Positions 37,701 to 50,099 are shown, counted from the stretch's first letter. The stretch: DNA of 64,000 nt from Phragmites australis (GCF_958298935.1 NC_084936.1:1247501-1311500); one strand, 5' to 3'. The notes: a model not told the origin generated them from the letters alone. Numbers and translations are program-made.

Positions 37701-39970
37701 CACGAGGTTTGCAAACATAAAATTTAGGTAGTTATAGTTTTGCACTGCAGACCTTGTGTTTCTCAGTATTTATGCAATAATTTTGTAAATCGGTATTCTA
37801 CTGTTTGAACCCTGAAGGAATGCAGTAATAGCAGTATAGTTCTTAGAGGACATGGAAATTATGAATGTTTCATTATTTGGGCGGAGCAATGTATTTTGCA
37901 AAATACACCTTTTAGATTTTCAAAATTGTAGAATTATGGGAATCTTGCAAAGAACCCCTTGGGGGAATGAGTATTTATGGAGGATAATGAATTTAGGCAT
38001 CGTCGCATATGAATCACCATGTTTCTTTATATTTATACCTTATTTTGTTGATATATTATTGTGCGCTTTTGAATACATTTAATTAACCCACTTTGTATCT
38101 CATGCAATGTAATCTCAAGAATAAAATATTGAATGATTAGACATATGAGCTCTCTTAATCTAGAAGAACCTTGGACTTATTACCCTAGAGAGTCTCGTAT
38201 TTCTATCTTTTTCCTGAAAATTGTGTGAATGGGGTAATTGATTTTATGTGGGTTAGTAATTTAGAAAATTACATATGGACCTTGAAAAATAGCAGAAGAT
38301 CGTGGAAATTGATAGGAATATTTTGGGAAAATAATTGAATGATCTACTGAATAGGTTAAACAAATCTTTACTATTTTTGTATGAAATGAAGTCAATAGCA
38401 TAAAGAATTATGCCTTGCACCAATTGTTTCTAGAAGAAATGATATTTAACTAGAACATAGCAGCAGCTAATGACAATATTGTATACATCTTTCACACCAG
38501 CATTATGACTTTACAATAGAAGTATCCAGTGGCGGATGCAGAGGAGCCGAATAGGGGGCTCATCCACCTCTCTCCCCCTCTTCTTCTTCCTCGTCCTCTT
38601 GTTCTTCCTCTCTCTCTTTTCTTCTTCCTCTCCATCATGCCAATTATTATGAGTTAATCTATAACATGTAGTTATGGAGAATTAGAATGGTTTCTTGAAG
38701 AATCATGCTATTAGCCATGTAGGGAACTTTGCAATTCAAGAAGGATATGCATACACTCAGAAAAGATAATTGCCTTGCCTAATAGAAATAATCATTTGCA
38801 ATGGCATCGTCCACTAAAGCCTCAATTAAACATGAAGGTTATCTAGTTCTTTGTGCACTACTACCAAGTAGGTAGAAGAGATAGAATTTTCTAGCACCAC
38901 ATGAACAAATAGAATATACCAGCATTATAATTGATTTTAGAAGAATCAATTTAGTTAAGAAATACTACAATCCTTAACTAAGTATTGAATACATAAACAC
39001 CTGAAACTTGAAGTTTGCATAGATTGGCAATTATTTAATTATTCTAGTCATAACTTCATCCACAGAATAGTTTCCAGTTGGAGTTCTTTTGGTGAAACCC
39101 ATTTTTTACCCTGAACACAGGTGAAAATTTTAAAGGCATAGAAAGGCAACTATTGACTTATTCTAGTAGTAAGTTCATCCGAAGAATTAGAAATATTTCC
39201 AAGATAAAAACTGTTGGAAATTTACATACCTTTGAAGAAACACCAAATGGTATATCAAAACACAACTCGAAGGGCATTGACGTTGCATTGTATATTATTA
39301 CCTTTGAACATTAACATATTGCATACAAAATATAAATATATGTTTGAATCAACTGCATGAAATACTAAAATATCTGCGAGCCTACAAACTATATGGCAAC
39401 AGCATTTCCACACATTTGTCCATATTCCATAGCCATTATAATGTTCTTGAAAATATTCAAGAGCAAATTTTAATGACTGCAGAAAAGTCCTAACAGTTTT
39501 CACTGTATATTGCACAAAAGAAACCTAAGTGCTTATCTACTCATGCAGCTGTATCCACAAATAAATCAAGTATCTAAAGTGATCCATTAATCAATTTTAG
39601 AGCACCACAGGTAACTCTTAAGACAGAACTTTACAGTCAAAAGTGAAGTATTCTCGTGCAGTTTTGGGCTCCTTCAGGTGTCGAAGCAGTCATGTGGAAC
39701 GGTAGTTCCTACAGTATGCTTCCCTGTTAAGATGGCAATTCCCAATGCAACACTTCAAGGAATTTCCACCTAATTGCAAGCATTTCCAATTTTCCATTAC
39801 TTCTTAGCAATTGCATCTCAATTTCATATGTTCCAAAATTATGCTTTCTAATCAAAACATGCCCTTCTAATCCTAATCTTCAGTAACAAAATAATGAAGA
39901 ACAAGTTGTATACAGAGAAGAAAAGGCTTAACTAGCATAGGGGAAGCTTTTGTTCTCAATATATTGCTTT
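37700..39970. other. Intergenic AT-rich DNA
   Basis: No recognisable coding, RNA or bounded mobile element; only short open frames. Confidence 0.4.
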
Positions 39971-39977
39971 GCTGCAG

Positions 39978-40177
39978 TTTTTTAAGAACAAAAGAAATGA
40001 AATGAAATTATTGGCATTATGGCAAAACTTTGCTTCTGGGTATCTGTCTGTATTGAGAGACTTGAGAATTCCAAACCAAACACGAAGCTCCCCTATTGAC
40101 ATTTCGCCAAGAAAATATGTGAGAATAACTGACAGATCATCAAGGGAAAAAATAAAGATTACAGTGAAGGTCGGAAG
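39978..40177 (+). pseudogene. Orphan exon-like open segment, unidentified
   Basis: A 200-bp open stretch is preceded by a pyrimidine-rich tract ending CTGCAG and followed by AG|GTAAGA, both good splice signals. It translates to 66 codons with 'ASGYLSVLRDLRIPNQTRSS', then 'PIDISPRKYVRITDRSSREK' and 'IKITVKVG', which look like real protein rather than random translation. I recognise no family. No matching upstream or downstream exon was found on the plus strand, and the neighbouring genes read on the minus strand. It could be a fragment of a captured or broken gene. Confidence 0.35.
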
Positions 40178-40289
40178 GTAAGATGTAGAACATAAGTGTG
40201 AAGTGCACAAAAAAGTAGGTTGCCGGCAGAAGGAAATGTGGCCCATTAGACGTTATCTGGATTTTTCTTTCAAGCAACTCACAATTTCA

Positions 40290-40314
40290 GAGAGAGAGAG
40301 AGAGAGAGAGAGAG
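40290..40314. repeat. (GA)n microsatellite
   Basis: About 12 GA units. Confidence 0.9.
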
Positions 40315-40992
40315 ATTGGTTTTGGATGGACTGGATTTATGGAGGCTTGAGAGGGACACATGTAAAAGAATCGAAAGGACTCCCTGATAGGTTAAGATAA
40401 TACAAATTAAACTCAGCGGTCAACGTAATAGCATCCAAAAATGAGTTTGGAAATTTCTGACCATCTTCACCAGATAAATTTTAGAAAAAGGTTTAGACCT
40501 AATTCGAGGAAACAATAAAACCAAACTTGAATGTTGGCTGAAACAAAACCATACACAACACTGAGTAACAGGAATACAGAAACAGATCGTTGTGGGAATC
40601 CATGTATAGAATGTGAACATTTCGCATAGAAACTTGGATATTGTCCAGTATCTACCAACAGGAGTCAAACAAGTGCGACAAAATATTCAATGTTTCAGAG
40701 CAAACTTCAAAGTTACTGTTGTTTAAAGAAAATAATGCATGTTTGGTACCTTTGCTGATATGTAGGACAAAAATGATTGCCCCGTTTGATTATCTAGAGG
40801 TCAAAAGAATAGGGAAGGTCAAAATTACTGTAAATTGTGTAATTCTTCTGAACACACATGAGACTTGCAACTATTACATTAATGCTGTGATAAATTTTAC
40901 GTAAAAGAAACACGTTAGTGACATTTTATTATGGGAAATCTTCAAATCTTTTTATAAAGGTTCTTAGATAAGCATGTCTTACCTATATACTT

Positions 40993-41368
40993 AGGGCCTG
41001 TTTGTTTAAGCTTCTGTTTTTAGCTTTTCTGAAAAGCTATGTTTTTGGCTTTGTTGAAAAGATGCTTTTGAATTTTAGTTGTGGCTTTTACAACATTTGT
41101 TTGGCTTCTCAGTACACTACTTTTCAGAAAAAACTACTTCAGCTAGCTTCTAGTTTATTTCCTTAGAAGCAGTCATCTAGCGAAACCAAACAAACGGGTT
41201 TGCTAAAAATTGGCTTCTGAAGAAACCAGAAGCCTATTTCTAAGGAAACAAACTAGAAGCCGAGAAACTAGCTGAGAGTAGCTTTTCTGAGAAGTAGTGT
41301 GCTGAGAAGCCAAAAAAATGTTGTAAAAGCCAACAGTTAAAAGCAAACTGAAACAAACAGGCTTTTAG
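40993..41368. mobile_element. Long foldback MITE, GCCTGTTTGTTT ends
   Basis: The left end GGGCCTGTTTGTTT and right end AAACAAACAGGC are inverted. Symmetry extends deep into the element: 'ttttacaacatttgtttggcttctcag' on the left mirrors 'ctgagaagccaaaaaaatgttgtaaaa' on the right, so the whole unit could form a hairpin of well over 100 bp. Non-coding. hAT-like by terminal sequence. Confidence 0.8.
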
Positions 41369-41590
41369 TATATATGATATGAGAAAAATTTGAATTTTTG
41401 TCTATGTTACCAGTTCAGTAAAGCTCTATATTCAAGAGAATAGAAAATGAATGCGGTAGAAAAATAAACAGAAATGGTGAGGACAAGAAACCTAAAGTTA
41501 CCACTAGAATACACAACTGAAGTTGTTAAGCTAACAGTTTAGTAAATTATAATGATAAAATAACCTTTGAAATTTACTGAACCAATAAAA

Positions 41591-41756
41591 GGGTGTTTGG
41601 TTTTGGATATAGGGAGGTGACATAGGGATCGGGATATGAGGGTAGGGCGGTAGGCTAATCCTAACCCTCCATCTTCTTCGATTGAGGGTTAGGGCTACCC
41701 CACCCCCATATCCCAATCCAAATCCCAACCACCTATCCCTAAATCCAAACAGTCTA
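41591..41756. mobile_element. Short foldback MITE, GGTGTTTGG ends
   Basis: 'gggtgtttggttttggatatagggaggtg' on the left mirrors 'cacctatccctaaatccaaacag' on the right. The arms meet near 'aaccctccatcttcttcgattgagggtt'. It lies just 3' of the VPS13 fragment. Confidence 0.75.
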
Positions 41757-41781
41757 TAAGGAACATGGGATCAAGACTGAC

Positions 41782-42753
41782 CTGTTACTCTTCTGGAAAT
41801 TTTAGCAAGCTCTATGGCATTAAGTTTAGCCAACTTTCCAGCTAGTTCTCTCTTCTCCAGAGAATCTGAGCTCCACTGATAAAGAAGCAAAGCATTTATT
41901 TGGTCAAAAAGGGTGGAAACACCTCTGACAAGCAAATTGAGCAGTGTACCATGACTAAATTCAATGGCATGCCTCAGAATCCTACCACGGACATGTACAA
42001 ACAAAGACATCTTCTATGACAATAATTATAGGGTCCCATCCAAGCTTCTTCCATGGAATCCTGATGCTTAGCTTCCCAATTCGTCCTGTAAAGCAGTAGA
42101 ATAGAACTAAGATTTCACAATTATGCAATGGTTAAAATACAGGAAAGCACTACAATTGCATTCAAAAGTAAATACCATTCTTCAGCGTGAATGGCAACTG
42201 CAGGTAGTCGAAGGCTTCCAAAATCAGCTCTACATTTTCTAGTAGTATTTCCTCTGCCAAACAGGGAGTCATCAATCAAAATCACCATCACATATACAGC
42301 ACAGTCACAAGGTACGCAACATCAAATGCGATTGACACTAGGAAGAGGTACTTTGCAACTGATAACTTGCTGTCCAGTAGAGACGGAAAGCATAAAATAA
42401 CTGTAACACATAAACCCCGCAGTCCGATCAAACTGGACACTGATCAGGCAGGAGTACTACACTCTGATCAAAGCACAAACGAGAGTAATACCAAACGCAA
42501 CCATATAATTCCATAAAACATATGATGCGGCAACCGAATTAGACCGCAGCATGGTATAGGCAACCGCTCGTTTGGGCGTGATTGGGCGAGGCGACAGTGC
42601 GGTGCTAGAGTGGAGTGGAGGGGAGGGGAGGGGAGGGGAGAAGATCGAGGACGAACCGTTCCAGATGCCGATCTTAAGCTGCTCCTTCTGGATGCCCTTG
42701 ACGTAGCGGCCGAGGAGGCCGGCGAGCACCTGGCTCACCACCCTCTCGAACAT
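41782..42753 (-). pseudogene. VPS13 (chorein) 5' fragment, first four exons only
   Basis: Exons at 42753-42657, 42253-42176, 42085 to about 41990, and 41875-41782 encode the extreme N terminus of a VPS13-like lipid-transfer protein. Exon 1 gives MFERVVSQVLAGLLGRYVKG then IQKEQLKIGIWN; exon 2 EEILLENVELILEAFDYLQL; exon 3 GRIGKLSIRIPWKKLGWDPI; exon 4 WSSDSLEKRELAGKLAKLNA. This is the chorein N domain, which in full-length VPS13 (several thousand residues) opens the lipid-transfer groove at membrane contact sites. Junctions 1/2 and 2/3 are in frame. The end of exon 3 is unclear: the reading hits a stop after 'FVCTCPW', and a few residues expected before exon 4 are missing. No later VPS13 exon was found in the 6 kb downstream. 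It is a gene fragment, or possibly a short transcript of about 120 residues. Confidence 0.8.
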
Positions 42754-42819
42754 GGCGGCGAAGACACCCTAGCGGAGGGGGAGGCGAGCGCGGATGGAGA
42801 GGTCGGGTGGTGGCGTTGG

Positions 42820-43355
42820 GGCGGGTGGTGGCGTTGGGGTTGGGCTTTTTTTTTTCAGTTCCGTTTGCTTGGAGGAGAAATGGTTTGCCCTGGCCTCCGC
42901 TGCTGCTGCTGCTTCGGCTCTTGTAATCGTATGTACTCGACGTGTATCCGTAATTTCGTATCGTGTAATCGTATATTCGTATTGGTGTATTTCCGTATAT
43001 TTGTGCTGCATTGATGAGTGGTGGCTGCTGTATTTTGATGTATATCTCTGTGCTCCACATAGAAGTTTCAGCGTGTATTTCGTCTGGAAAACATATGTAC
43101 TCAGCATGTATCCGCACTTCCGTACAGTATAGTTGATCTAGCTCTGCAATCTGAAAAACTTTTAAAAAAAATGGACAATGGGTTTGTTGTCTGTTGGCTA
43201 TGAATAGAAAAATGTCCATTAGAGCTTTCATCTGTGCTTTCAGTATATTTCCACATCAGAAAAGCTGAACCATTGCATAACAGGTGCGTTTTTCAGATTA
43301 ATTACAGGGCCATACAGAAAAAAAAAAATGGTACAAAGATGCCAACCATCGGTTG
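42820..43355. other. Intergenic spacer between VPS13 fragment and galactosyltransferase
   Basis: About 540 bp between the upstream side of the VPS13 fragment and the stop of the galactosyltransferase. It is AT-rich, with recurring 'cgtat' motifs near 42920-43000. It must hold the 3' UTR of the galactosyltransferase; open frames here are on both strands and not convincing. Confidence 0.5.
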
Positions 43356-45689
43356 TCAAAACTGTGCGTGCCCTTCGGCTCCACGACCTTCCCAACATCG
43401 CTGGTGCACCTGCGTCAACCTCTCCACCGGGTTGCAGATGCCAGTGCAGTTCCAGTCGAAGGACGCAGCGCATGGTTTCCCAGCCTGCGCTTTCCATTCG
43501 CAGTCTGCAAGATCATCACAATGAGATGCCAAATGAAATATGTGCAGGTCATAGTGAGACTTATCGGAGTTACCATACTGTAACCTTCACAATGAGATGA
43601 AATGGTTCACAAATATATGCTGCACAGGTTAATATAAGTATGCAATAATTAACTAGATGCTACAGGAGCAAATACTGAAGTAACATGAAAGTTTGAGTGT
43701 AAAATGGAGACACCAACCTGGGGGAGTACCACAGCAAAGGCTTCCCTCATCAACGTGCTCAACATCCAACCCAATCAACCAAGAGCCAAATGATACATCT
43801 TCATGTGAATACTTGTGCAGGATATGCCTGAAGTGGCGTCAAATAAATATGAAATAAACAGTAACTTAATTTGGTTTATCTGGCATTGCATACCATCATT
43901 AGAACTCACCAGTTTGCTGATATGTAAGTTGCTAAATCCCTGGTTACAGCATACAGCTGCCGTGTTGCATGCCTAAAGTAGTTGTTACCCTGGGTCCCAA
44001 ACTTCCAATGATCCGGTTCATAATTCTTGGAGTCTCTGTTAACATTAAGCAAGCACTTTGTTTATACCATTTCTGAGAACAAATGTAGTTAAGATGAAAC
44101 TATCTGTTGGGGAGTATCTAGTAAGAATTGTCCTTATAATGAGTAAATGTGAAAATGTGATCTTGATTGTTCAATCAGTATGGAGATGAACCATGTTTGT
44201 CGAATCAAAAAAATGGGAAAAAGAAAATCTGGGACTTATTGGGTGTTACTTTTTAGCAACAAGAAGTCCGGATTTCATGCAGCCAATGTAAACCCGAGGT
44301 TTCGACCTGTGGCGTGCCAAAATCGATCTGGTGATACCTGTATTGAAAGAGTCCCATCTCAGTGTGGTGTAGTGGTGTTACACTGGATTGGTCAGAGTTA
44401 AAAGGGTCCTGTGTTGGCATACCAATATTGACATGAACATCATCATCAGCTTTTACATAGAAATCAGCATCCCACATGGTAAGAGCAGTTGAAAGAAACA
44501 TCTGGATCTTCATAGGGAGCCCTCCATAGCCTTCAACATGATTCTATAAAGGATGATCAATGTTGCAAACACATCAGCGTTGTTTGTCATTGGTTGGAAA
44601 ACAAATACTTGAAATTAATCAGGTCAACATACAAGTCTCAAAATATCATTGTATTCTCTATCTTCTGCATCAATCATGCGGTCCACCTCATTGTCAGGAT
44701 TTGGATTTGCACTACAAGAAGGAATCCCCAGAATTCATGATATATTAAAGAGCATTGTGTCATTGTCTATTTTTATCCCCAATTCTAAACAAGGTCATAC
44801 CTGCGTCCGATAACAAAACGTATAACAATGCTCTTCTCTTCTAATCTTCGTAAATGATCACCTACAAATGTTCGATACTTTATTAAACATGAGCTCCACA
44901 GAGCAAAACAAAGAAAGCATCTACCTTGTGGCATCCATGTCTGCCTTATCGAGTTTCTCCGCTTACGGTTAGCAGAAGTGGTGAAAATGCCCATGACAAA
45001 AGACAATCTAGGCCGCATGCTTCCCTGGTCGCCCTCCGAATCACTCGGTGACACGCCCTGGCTCATCGCCTGCGCGGCTCTAGCAGCAGCCAGGCGCATC
45101 TCAATGTCAGATATCGTCTTATCCAAAGCCCTGCGGTTGAAACACCAATACATTGTATCAAATCCAAACTTAATCAAGTAAATTCAGAACTGAAAGAAGC
45201 TTGTGACATTACATGATGACTTCGCGAGTCTGCGGCACTTGGTTCAATGCGACCCTCGAGTGGTCAGAACTTGCCTGGAAAATTGGAGACCAATTGGCAA
45301 GGCGCATCCATAGGAACATGAAAGGAAGAGAAGAAAATCGGGAAAAAAAAATGCATTAGCATTATCTTGTTCGGGCAACCGTGATGCTCGGGAACTGCCC
45401 AATATCTGGAAAAAGTACAGCAGATGTAGACCAATTACCACCATTTCCGACCTTAGAGCAATGTCTCAATTTGCGTCGAAAAGGAGAGATTGCGGCAGGC
45501 AAAGCCTGAGTAGCAAGGAAAGGGAGGTGTGCTGGGCTGTCCGAAAGGACGGCGGATTTGGGGGCGAAGGCGAACGGACCTGTTGACGACGCAGACCCCG
45601 AGGAGGAAGCAGGCGGCGCAGAGCGCGGCCACCCACCGCTTGGGCATGCGCGCCGGCGGCCCCTTGTTCGGCCTCGCCGCCGCCATCAT
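43356..45689 (-). CDS. GT31 beta-1,3-galactosyltransferase (plant DUF4094 type)
   Basis: Exons: 45689-45580, 45405-45380 (tentative), 45274-45213, 45130-44925, 44861-44801, 44711-44633, 44543-44423, 44337-44250, 44035-43910, 43827-43718, 43504-43356. The product is about 378 residues. A short basic N terminus precedes a membrane anchor ([17 protein letters not shown]), giving a type II Golgi protein. A DUF4094-like segment ([18 protein letters not shown]) follows, then the GT31 domain with [13 protein letters not shown], the metal-binding DDD in [24 protein letters not shown], and a Cys-rich end ([11 protein letters not shown]). GT31 enzymes of this type add beta-1,3-galactose, for example to arabinogalactan proteins. 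Exons 3-11 join perfectly in frame; exon 2 to exon 3 is off by one base in my model. The start chosen is MMAAARPN; an upstream in-frame ATG at 45779 overlaps a TATA-like sequence. Confidence 0.88.
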
Positions 45690-45799
45690 CGTGCTCGGCT
45701 GCGCTTGGCCACCTCGGATGCCTCCTCGTTCGAATGGCCACCTCGGATGCCTCCTCAGTGGTACGTGGACTCGGTCCATATTATATCCCCCTGCTCCTC

Positions 45800-46770
45800 C
45801 GTGATTTCCAAGCTCACTTTTATTCAGTTTTTCCTCTTTTTTGGTTGCAAATGCTTTTTGTACGTGGCATTAAGTTGTGCGAGTGAAGTGCTAAATCGAT
45901 GAATGAAAAAAAAAGTATTTAATATTGCAACTTTCAAATTTGTGGCCAAGTCTTCGAGCTCGTTTGGATCGGAGCTAACGCTCGCCCTACCAAATATTGT
46001 CTCGTCTAGCTGAAGTTGGTTACTATTTGGATAAGCGCTAACTTTTAACTCACCTACCCTGACGACATCAATGTCTGTTAAATTCTCGTCAACGTACTAG
46101 CAAACTAGGGACAGCAAAATCGCTTACCAATCTTGAATGAGTTAGCGTTTTGATGGTGCTAGACAGGGCACCATCCAAACGTGTCCTATATGTTTTTTAT
46201 AAACTTTCTAGATAGCTTAGAGTTATGATATTCTTCTAAATCATTGGTGAACTCTAGATAAAGTTGTTGTTGTGGAAGAGGTATTTATCCGTCACAACAA
46301 GAAGACCTAAATTATTTTATAATGGTGCCTTTGGCAATTACTTGTGTCTTTCTCGTATCAATTTCACTTTGTTCCTTTTTCCCGTCATATGTTCTAACAA
46401 ACATGTCCTTCATGTTTAAGTCTCACAAGAAAAGCAAGAGAAAACCTGCAAGCTATCCATCAGTAAGTTAAGTAATTCACTGGTTCGTTAGAAATGAGAT
46501 AAGCAGTGGCGCCTTCCCTGCGGAAATGAGATAAACAGCCATGGACCTGGTCCACCAACAATTTCCGCACAGACAAGGCATTAATCAGCGCTGTAGCCCT
46601 CCTGGTTGTTTGTACGCGTCGCACAAAGCGGACGTCTCATGCAGTTACACCCTGCTTCCAAAATTTCTTACATCTCTTATATTTTTGTTTATATAAAAAA
46701 AATTAATCTGGTGATATTATGTTTAAACATAAAATCTTATAAGTTGTTTAAATCTATTTAAATTAATAAG
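45800..46770. other. Intergenic DNA without recognisable gene
   Basis: Moderately AT-rich. A segment near 45960-46190 starting 'gagctcgtttggatcgg' and ending 'ccatccaaacgtgtcc' has partial inverted symmetry and may be another small foldback element. Confidence 0.4.
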
Positions 46771-46774
46771 ATGG

Positions 46775-47040
46775 TACTCCCTCCGTTTGAAAAATAGTAT
46801 GAGTTTTTTTATACTCAATCTCGAAATTGAATTTTAATTAAGATTTTCTCACAAAATATATTATTTATAGCTAAAAAATATATAGAATGTAAAATTATTT
46901 TGAATTAAGAATCTAATTATATAATTTTTATACACTAGCTATTTTTATAATTTAATTAGATATTAATTAAATTATATAAAATTTAATTTCGGACAATACT
47001 TAGATTATATGGGTCAAAATTAAAAATAATAATAAGTCGA
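46775..47040. mobile_element. Stowaway-like MITE remnant
   Basis: The left end 'tactccctccgtttgaaaaatagtatgag' is the classic CTCCCTCCGT terminus with a TA target. The interior is very AT-rich. A matching right end is not visible, so it is truncated or diverged. Confidence 0.5.
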
Positions 47041-47129
47041 GGTATTAAATGTCCCATCAACATGACCTGCCGTCAATCACTCATGTTTCACAAATGTACA
47101 CCTCAATTCAATGTTCTCTACGCCAATAC

Positions 47130-47710
47130 TTGAAAGATAAAAACGGATCGAATACGCGTGGAATTGAATACGTATATAATCGAATTCAGATAGTACGATT
47201 TATCATATTTTAATCCGAATGCGAGTACGGATCCAGATATCCTCGAATATGAATACGAATTGGATAGTTCAAATACGAATCATTCGGATATCTACTCGAT
47301 CTTCGAAATTCAGGTCGAAAATTTATATTTTTTAAAAAATTTGACTGAAATTTGTTCTAATTTGATTGGGCCGGAATTTTAGAAATTTTGTTCAAAATTC
47401 ATGTTGGAAATTTAAATGTTTGATCAAATTTAACTGAAATTTGATGCAATTTGACTGAAATTTGTTCCAATTTGATTGGGTTGGAATTTCGTTCATATTT
47501 AAAATTTCTAAAACTTTAGCAAATTTTGGTTCCCTAGTTGGCGGATACAGATACGAATCGGATATATCTCGAATTTGGATATCCATATTTGAATCCGAAT
47601 CTTGAAAACGAATTCGGATATATACATTTTAGTATCTATTTCAGAAACGAATACGGATATTGATATCCATATTTGTATTTTAACAAATACAGAATCAGAT
47701 AATTCGAATT
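47130..47710. repeat. ATTCGGATA-type AT-rich repeat block
   Basis: Many degenerate copies of 'gaatacgaattcggatat' in both orientations occur at 47140-47310 and 47540-47710. They flank a middle part rich in 'tgaaatttg.tccaatttgattgg' repeats. Open frames here only read the repeat. Overall arrangement resembles a large foldback element. Confidence 0.6.
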
Positions 47711-47719
47711 TTCTGCTAT

Positions 47720-49300
47720 TAAAGACTTCTCCCAAATGTATTCCCGAGGTGGTGGAGAACGTTAAACTCTTGATCAAGATGATCTGCGCGACAGGATATT
47801 GAGCAATTTTAACTAAGGTTTTTTTATAAAATATATTATTTATACCTTATGGGAGTTTGTACCATGGCTGTTGTCGCACCGTCTCAAGCCTCCGTGCCTG
47901 CGTTGTCGGCGTCGGTTGCTACTGTTGCTTCAGAAAGGTACTGCAGCTAGCCAGTTGTTATGCATGTCGATCTCGAGCGGTCCATTATACTGTTATTTTA
48001 ATGGATACTAACATGTTTTATCTGTCAGTATATTTTTATAAAAGTTATGACAATTTCATAAGCGAGTGGGATGATTAGGCTAGATCTATATTTTCTGATA
48101 GAGAGATTGCCCTAGCATTGGTCACGCTGGAGTGGTTTTTTTTAACAAAGGTTTGTGTAGTTGTGTGTTAGTTTGTAGTTGTCCGTAGATTGCTACAGTT
48201 GCATCTGTGTCTATACAAGTCTTTTCTTATTGTTGTTGATATGTGGCTTTGCTATTTGAAAAAGAAGTTCCGTCGTGGACTCGGATTTGGCATGCCAAGA
48301 TACTGCAACTGGGAGTGAGGAGATCTAGTTGCTGACGACGCAAGCTGTGGAAGAGCTCGAAGAAACTATGGAAGAGGTAACATTCAGACCTCCTCATCCA
48401 TGGTTGATATTCTCGTGCAGGTTGCCTGCACACCATCGTGTCCAGACTCTCCAAAGTTCTAACTCTCAGCAATCGTTGCAGCTCACGGACGAGAACGAGA
48501 AGCTAAGGCGTAAACTCGAAGCCGCGCAGGAGATCGCCAAGTTTTTTCCCGGTATCCATGTGTTGGTAATTTGGATCTGTTTGATAAAACTCTAGTTTTT
48601 AGTTTTATGTTAGATTTTGAGTTGGTAGATTAAGATAAAATAGTTTAGACTTATGTTTTTAAAATAAAATAATTTATCTAAATATTCTCAGTGTATTTAC
48701 CACTATAACTCTACGAATTCCTAAAACTAATAATACTAGTTTAAAAAAATTAGAGCTAAAGCTCTACTGAACAAATTTTTGTATGGATATGATCGCGGGG
48801 ACGCTGGGCAGCCGGCGAAGCAAATTTTGGGCCTGTTTTCCTCCGTAGTCAGAGCTAGGAGGATCATGACTTTCCCCTATTTTTCATGTGTATATTTGTA
48901 ATGTGGAAATGTTTATTGATTCCTATGGACATTGGATTCTCTCATGTGAAATTCTTGTGTTCGAAAAGGAGCCCAATTGATTTTGGGAATTTGGTTTATG
49001 TTCATGTCCTTCTCACTGCAGGGAGGAGAGCAGGCACTGGACTGGGTTCAAGTGTAAAGGCCAAATGTGTTGCTGCGATGCAAATTTCTCCTAGGAATAC
49101 GAAAATTTCATTAGGCCATATGAGCAAATGTTTTATCAAAATCGTTTATTTATATTAAGATTCGTAAAAAGATGTGTGAAAATAAATTATATAAATAAGT
49201 ATTAAATAGAATGAATAGACGGCCGAGATAAGCCCACACTTGGAGTTGCATTTCCCTTGCTCCTGCCTCAATCCTTCCTCTTTCCTCCCTATCCACCACT
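47720..49300. other. Intergenic DNA with a possible leucine-zipper gene fragment
   Basis: Near 48,460-48,545 the plus strand reads 'SLQLTDENEKLRRKLEAAQE', a leucine-zipper-like heptad pattern. A possible intron precedes it (GAGGTAACA..GTGCAG), but the frames on the two sides do not join. No family could be named; the rest of the stretch shows nothing. Confidence 0.3.
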
Positions 49301-49319
49301 ATTATGACCCTCTTTAGCA

Positions 49320-49590
49320 TATCTTTGAGACTGCTCCTAGAGTATAATTAGTGAGAACTCTATCAAATAGCAATCTATAGTTTTCAGTTCTCAGAGTGAT
49401 TCCCTAAAATGAAATATATGTTGAGAGCTAAAAAACTAGTTTTTACTGATTTACTTTTCTCATAAAATTACTTCTTCCATATATTTTATCATAGAGAATC
49501 ACTGAAAAATTATTTTTAGCTATAGAATCACTCCTCCCACAAAGAATCATATCTTTAAAAAAAATAGATAAGGGAGCTCTACCAATTAAC
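49320..49590. mobile_element. MITE, same family as the one at 59.9-60.2 kb
   Basis: 'agttctcagagtgattccctaaaatgaa.tatatgtt.agagctaa' through 'gaatcactcc' and 'agggagctctacc' matches the insertion at 59890-60165 unit by unit ('ctcacagaataattctgtgagtgtgatttcctaaaatgaattatatgtt'). No coding capacity. Confidence 0.65.
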
Positions 49591-50099
49591 CCTCTAGTCA
49601 CCGCTTTGCCTCCGCCTATTGTGGCAGCACCCTCCTCCACCTCCCCAAACCGACCCATTTCCACCCGACGTGGATCCTCTGACTTCACCGAATGATAAAG
49701 ATGACTTTAAATCGTTGTGGACCATTAAATTGCAAATAGATGAACCAGATTTATGCTACAATGTACTGTGAAAAGTAAAATCGTTGCAATAGCAACGGAA
49801 TCGCTACAGTGTCATGTTGCATTGCTTTTTATGCAATATTTGAAGTTGTGGGACTGTTCACCACCTCCACATTTTACTATCCCTCTCTAACGTTACCATG
49901 AAATCAGAGAATTACGATTTCTTCCACCTTCGCTGGAAATGGATCAAAGTCACGAAGAAATAGTACCATGACTTTAGACTTATTACGGCCGTTGGATTGG
50001 AAATAAATAATCAAGTTTTAGTAGCACAATAATCTATATTAATACTGTAGTACTTGGTCTACAATAAATTTCACGCATCACTCATGAGAATAGTATCCG

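Noticed and set aside
42610..43231. Open frames on both strands between the VPS13 fragment and the galactosyltransferase
   Set aside because: They overlap exon 1 of the VPS13 fragment antisense or run through 'cgtat' repeats; no domain.
45690..45779. Upstream in-frame start for the galactosyltransferase
   Set aside because: It would begin inside a TATA-like sequence and extend the short basic cytosolic tail with repeat-derived sequence ('ggccacctcggatgcctcctc' occurs twice).
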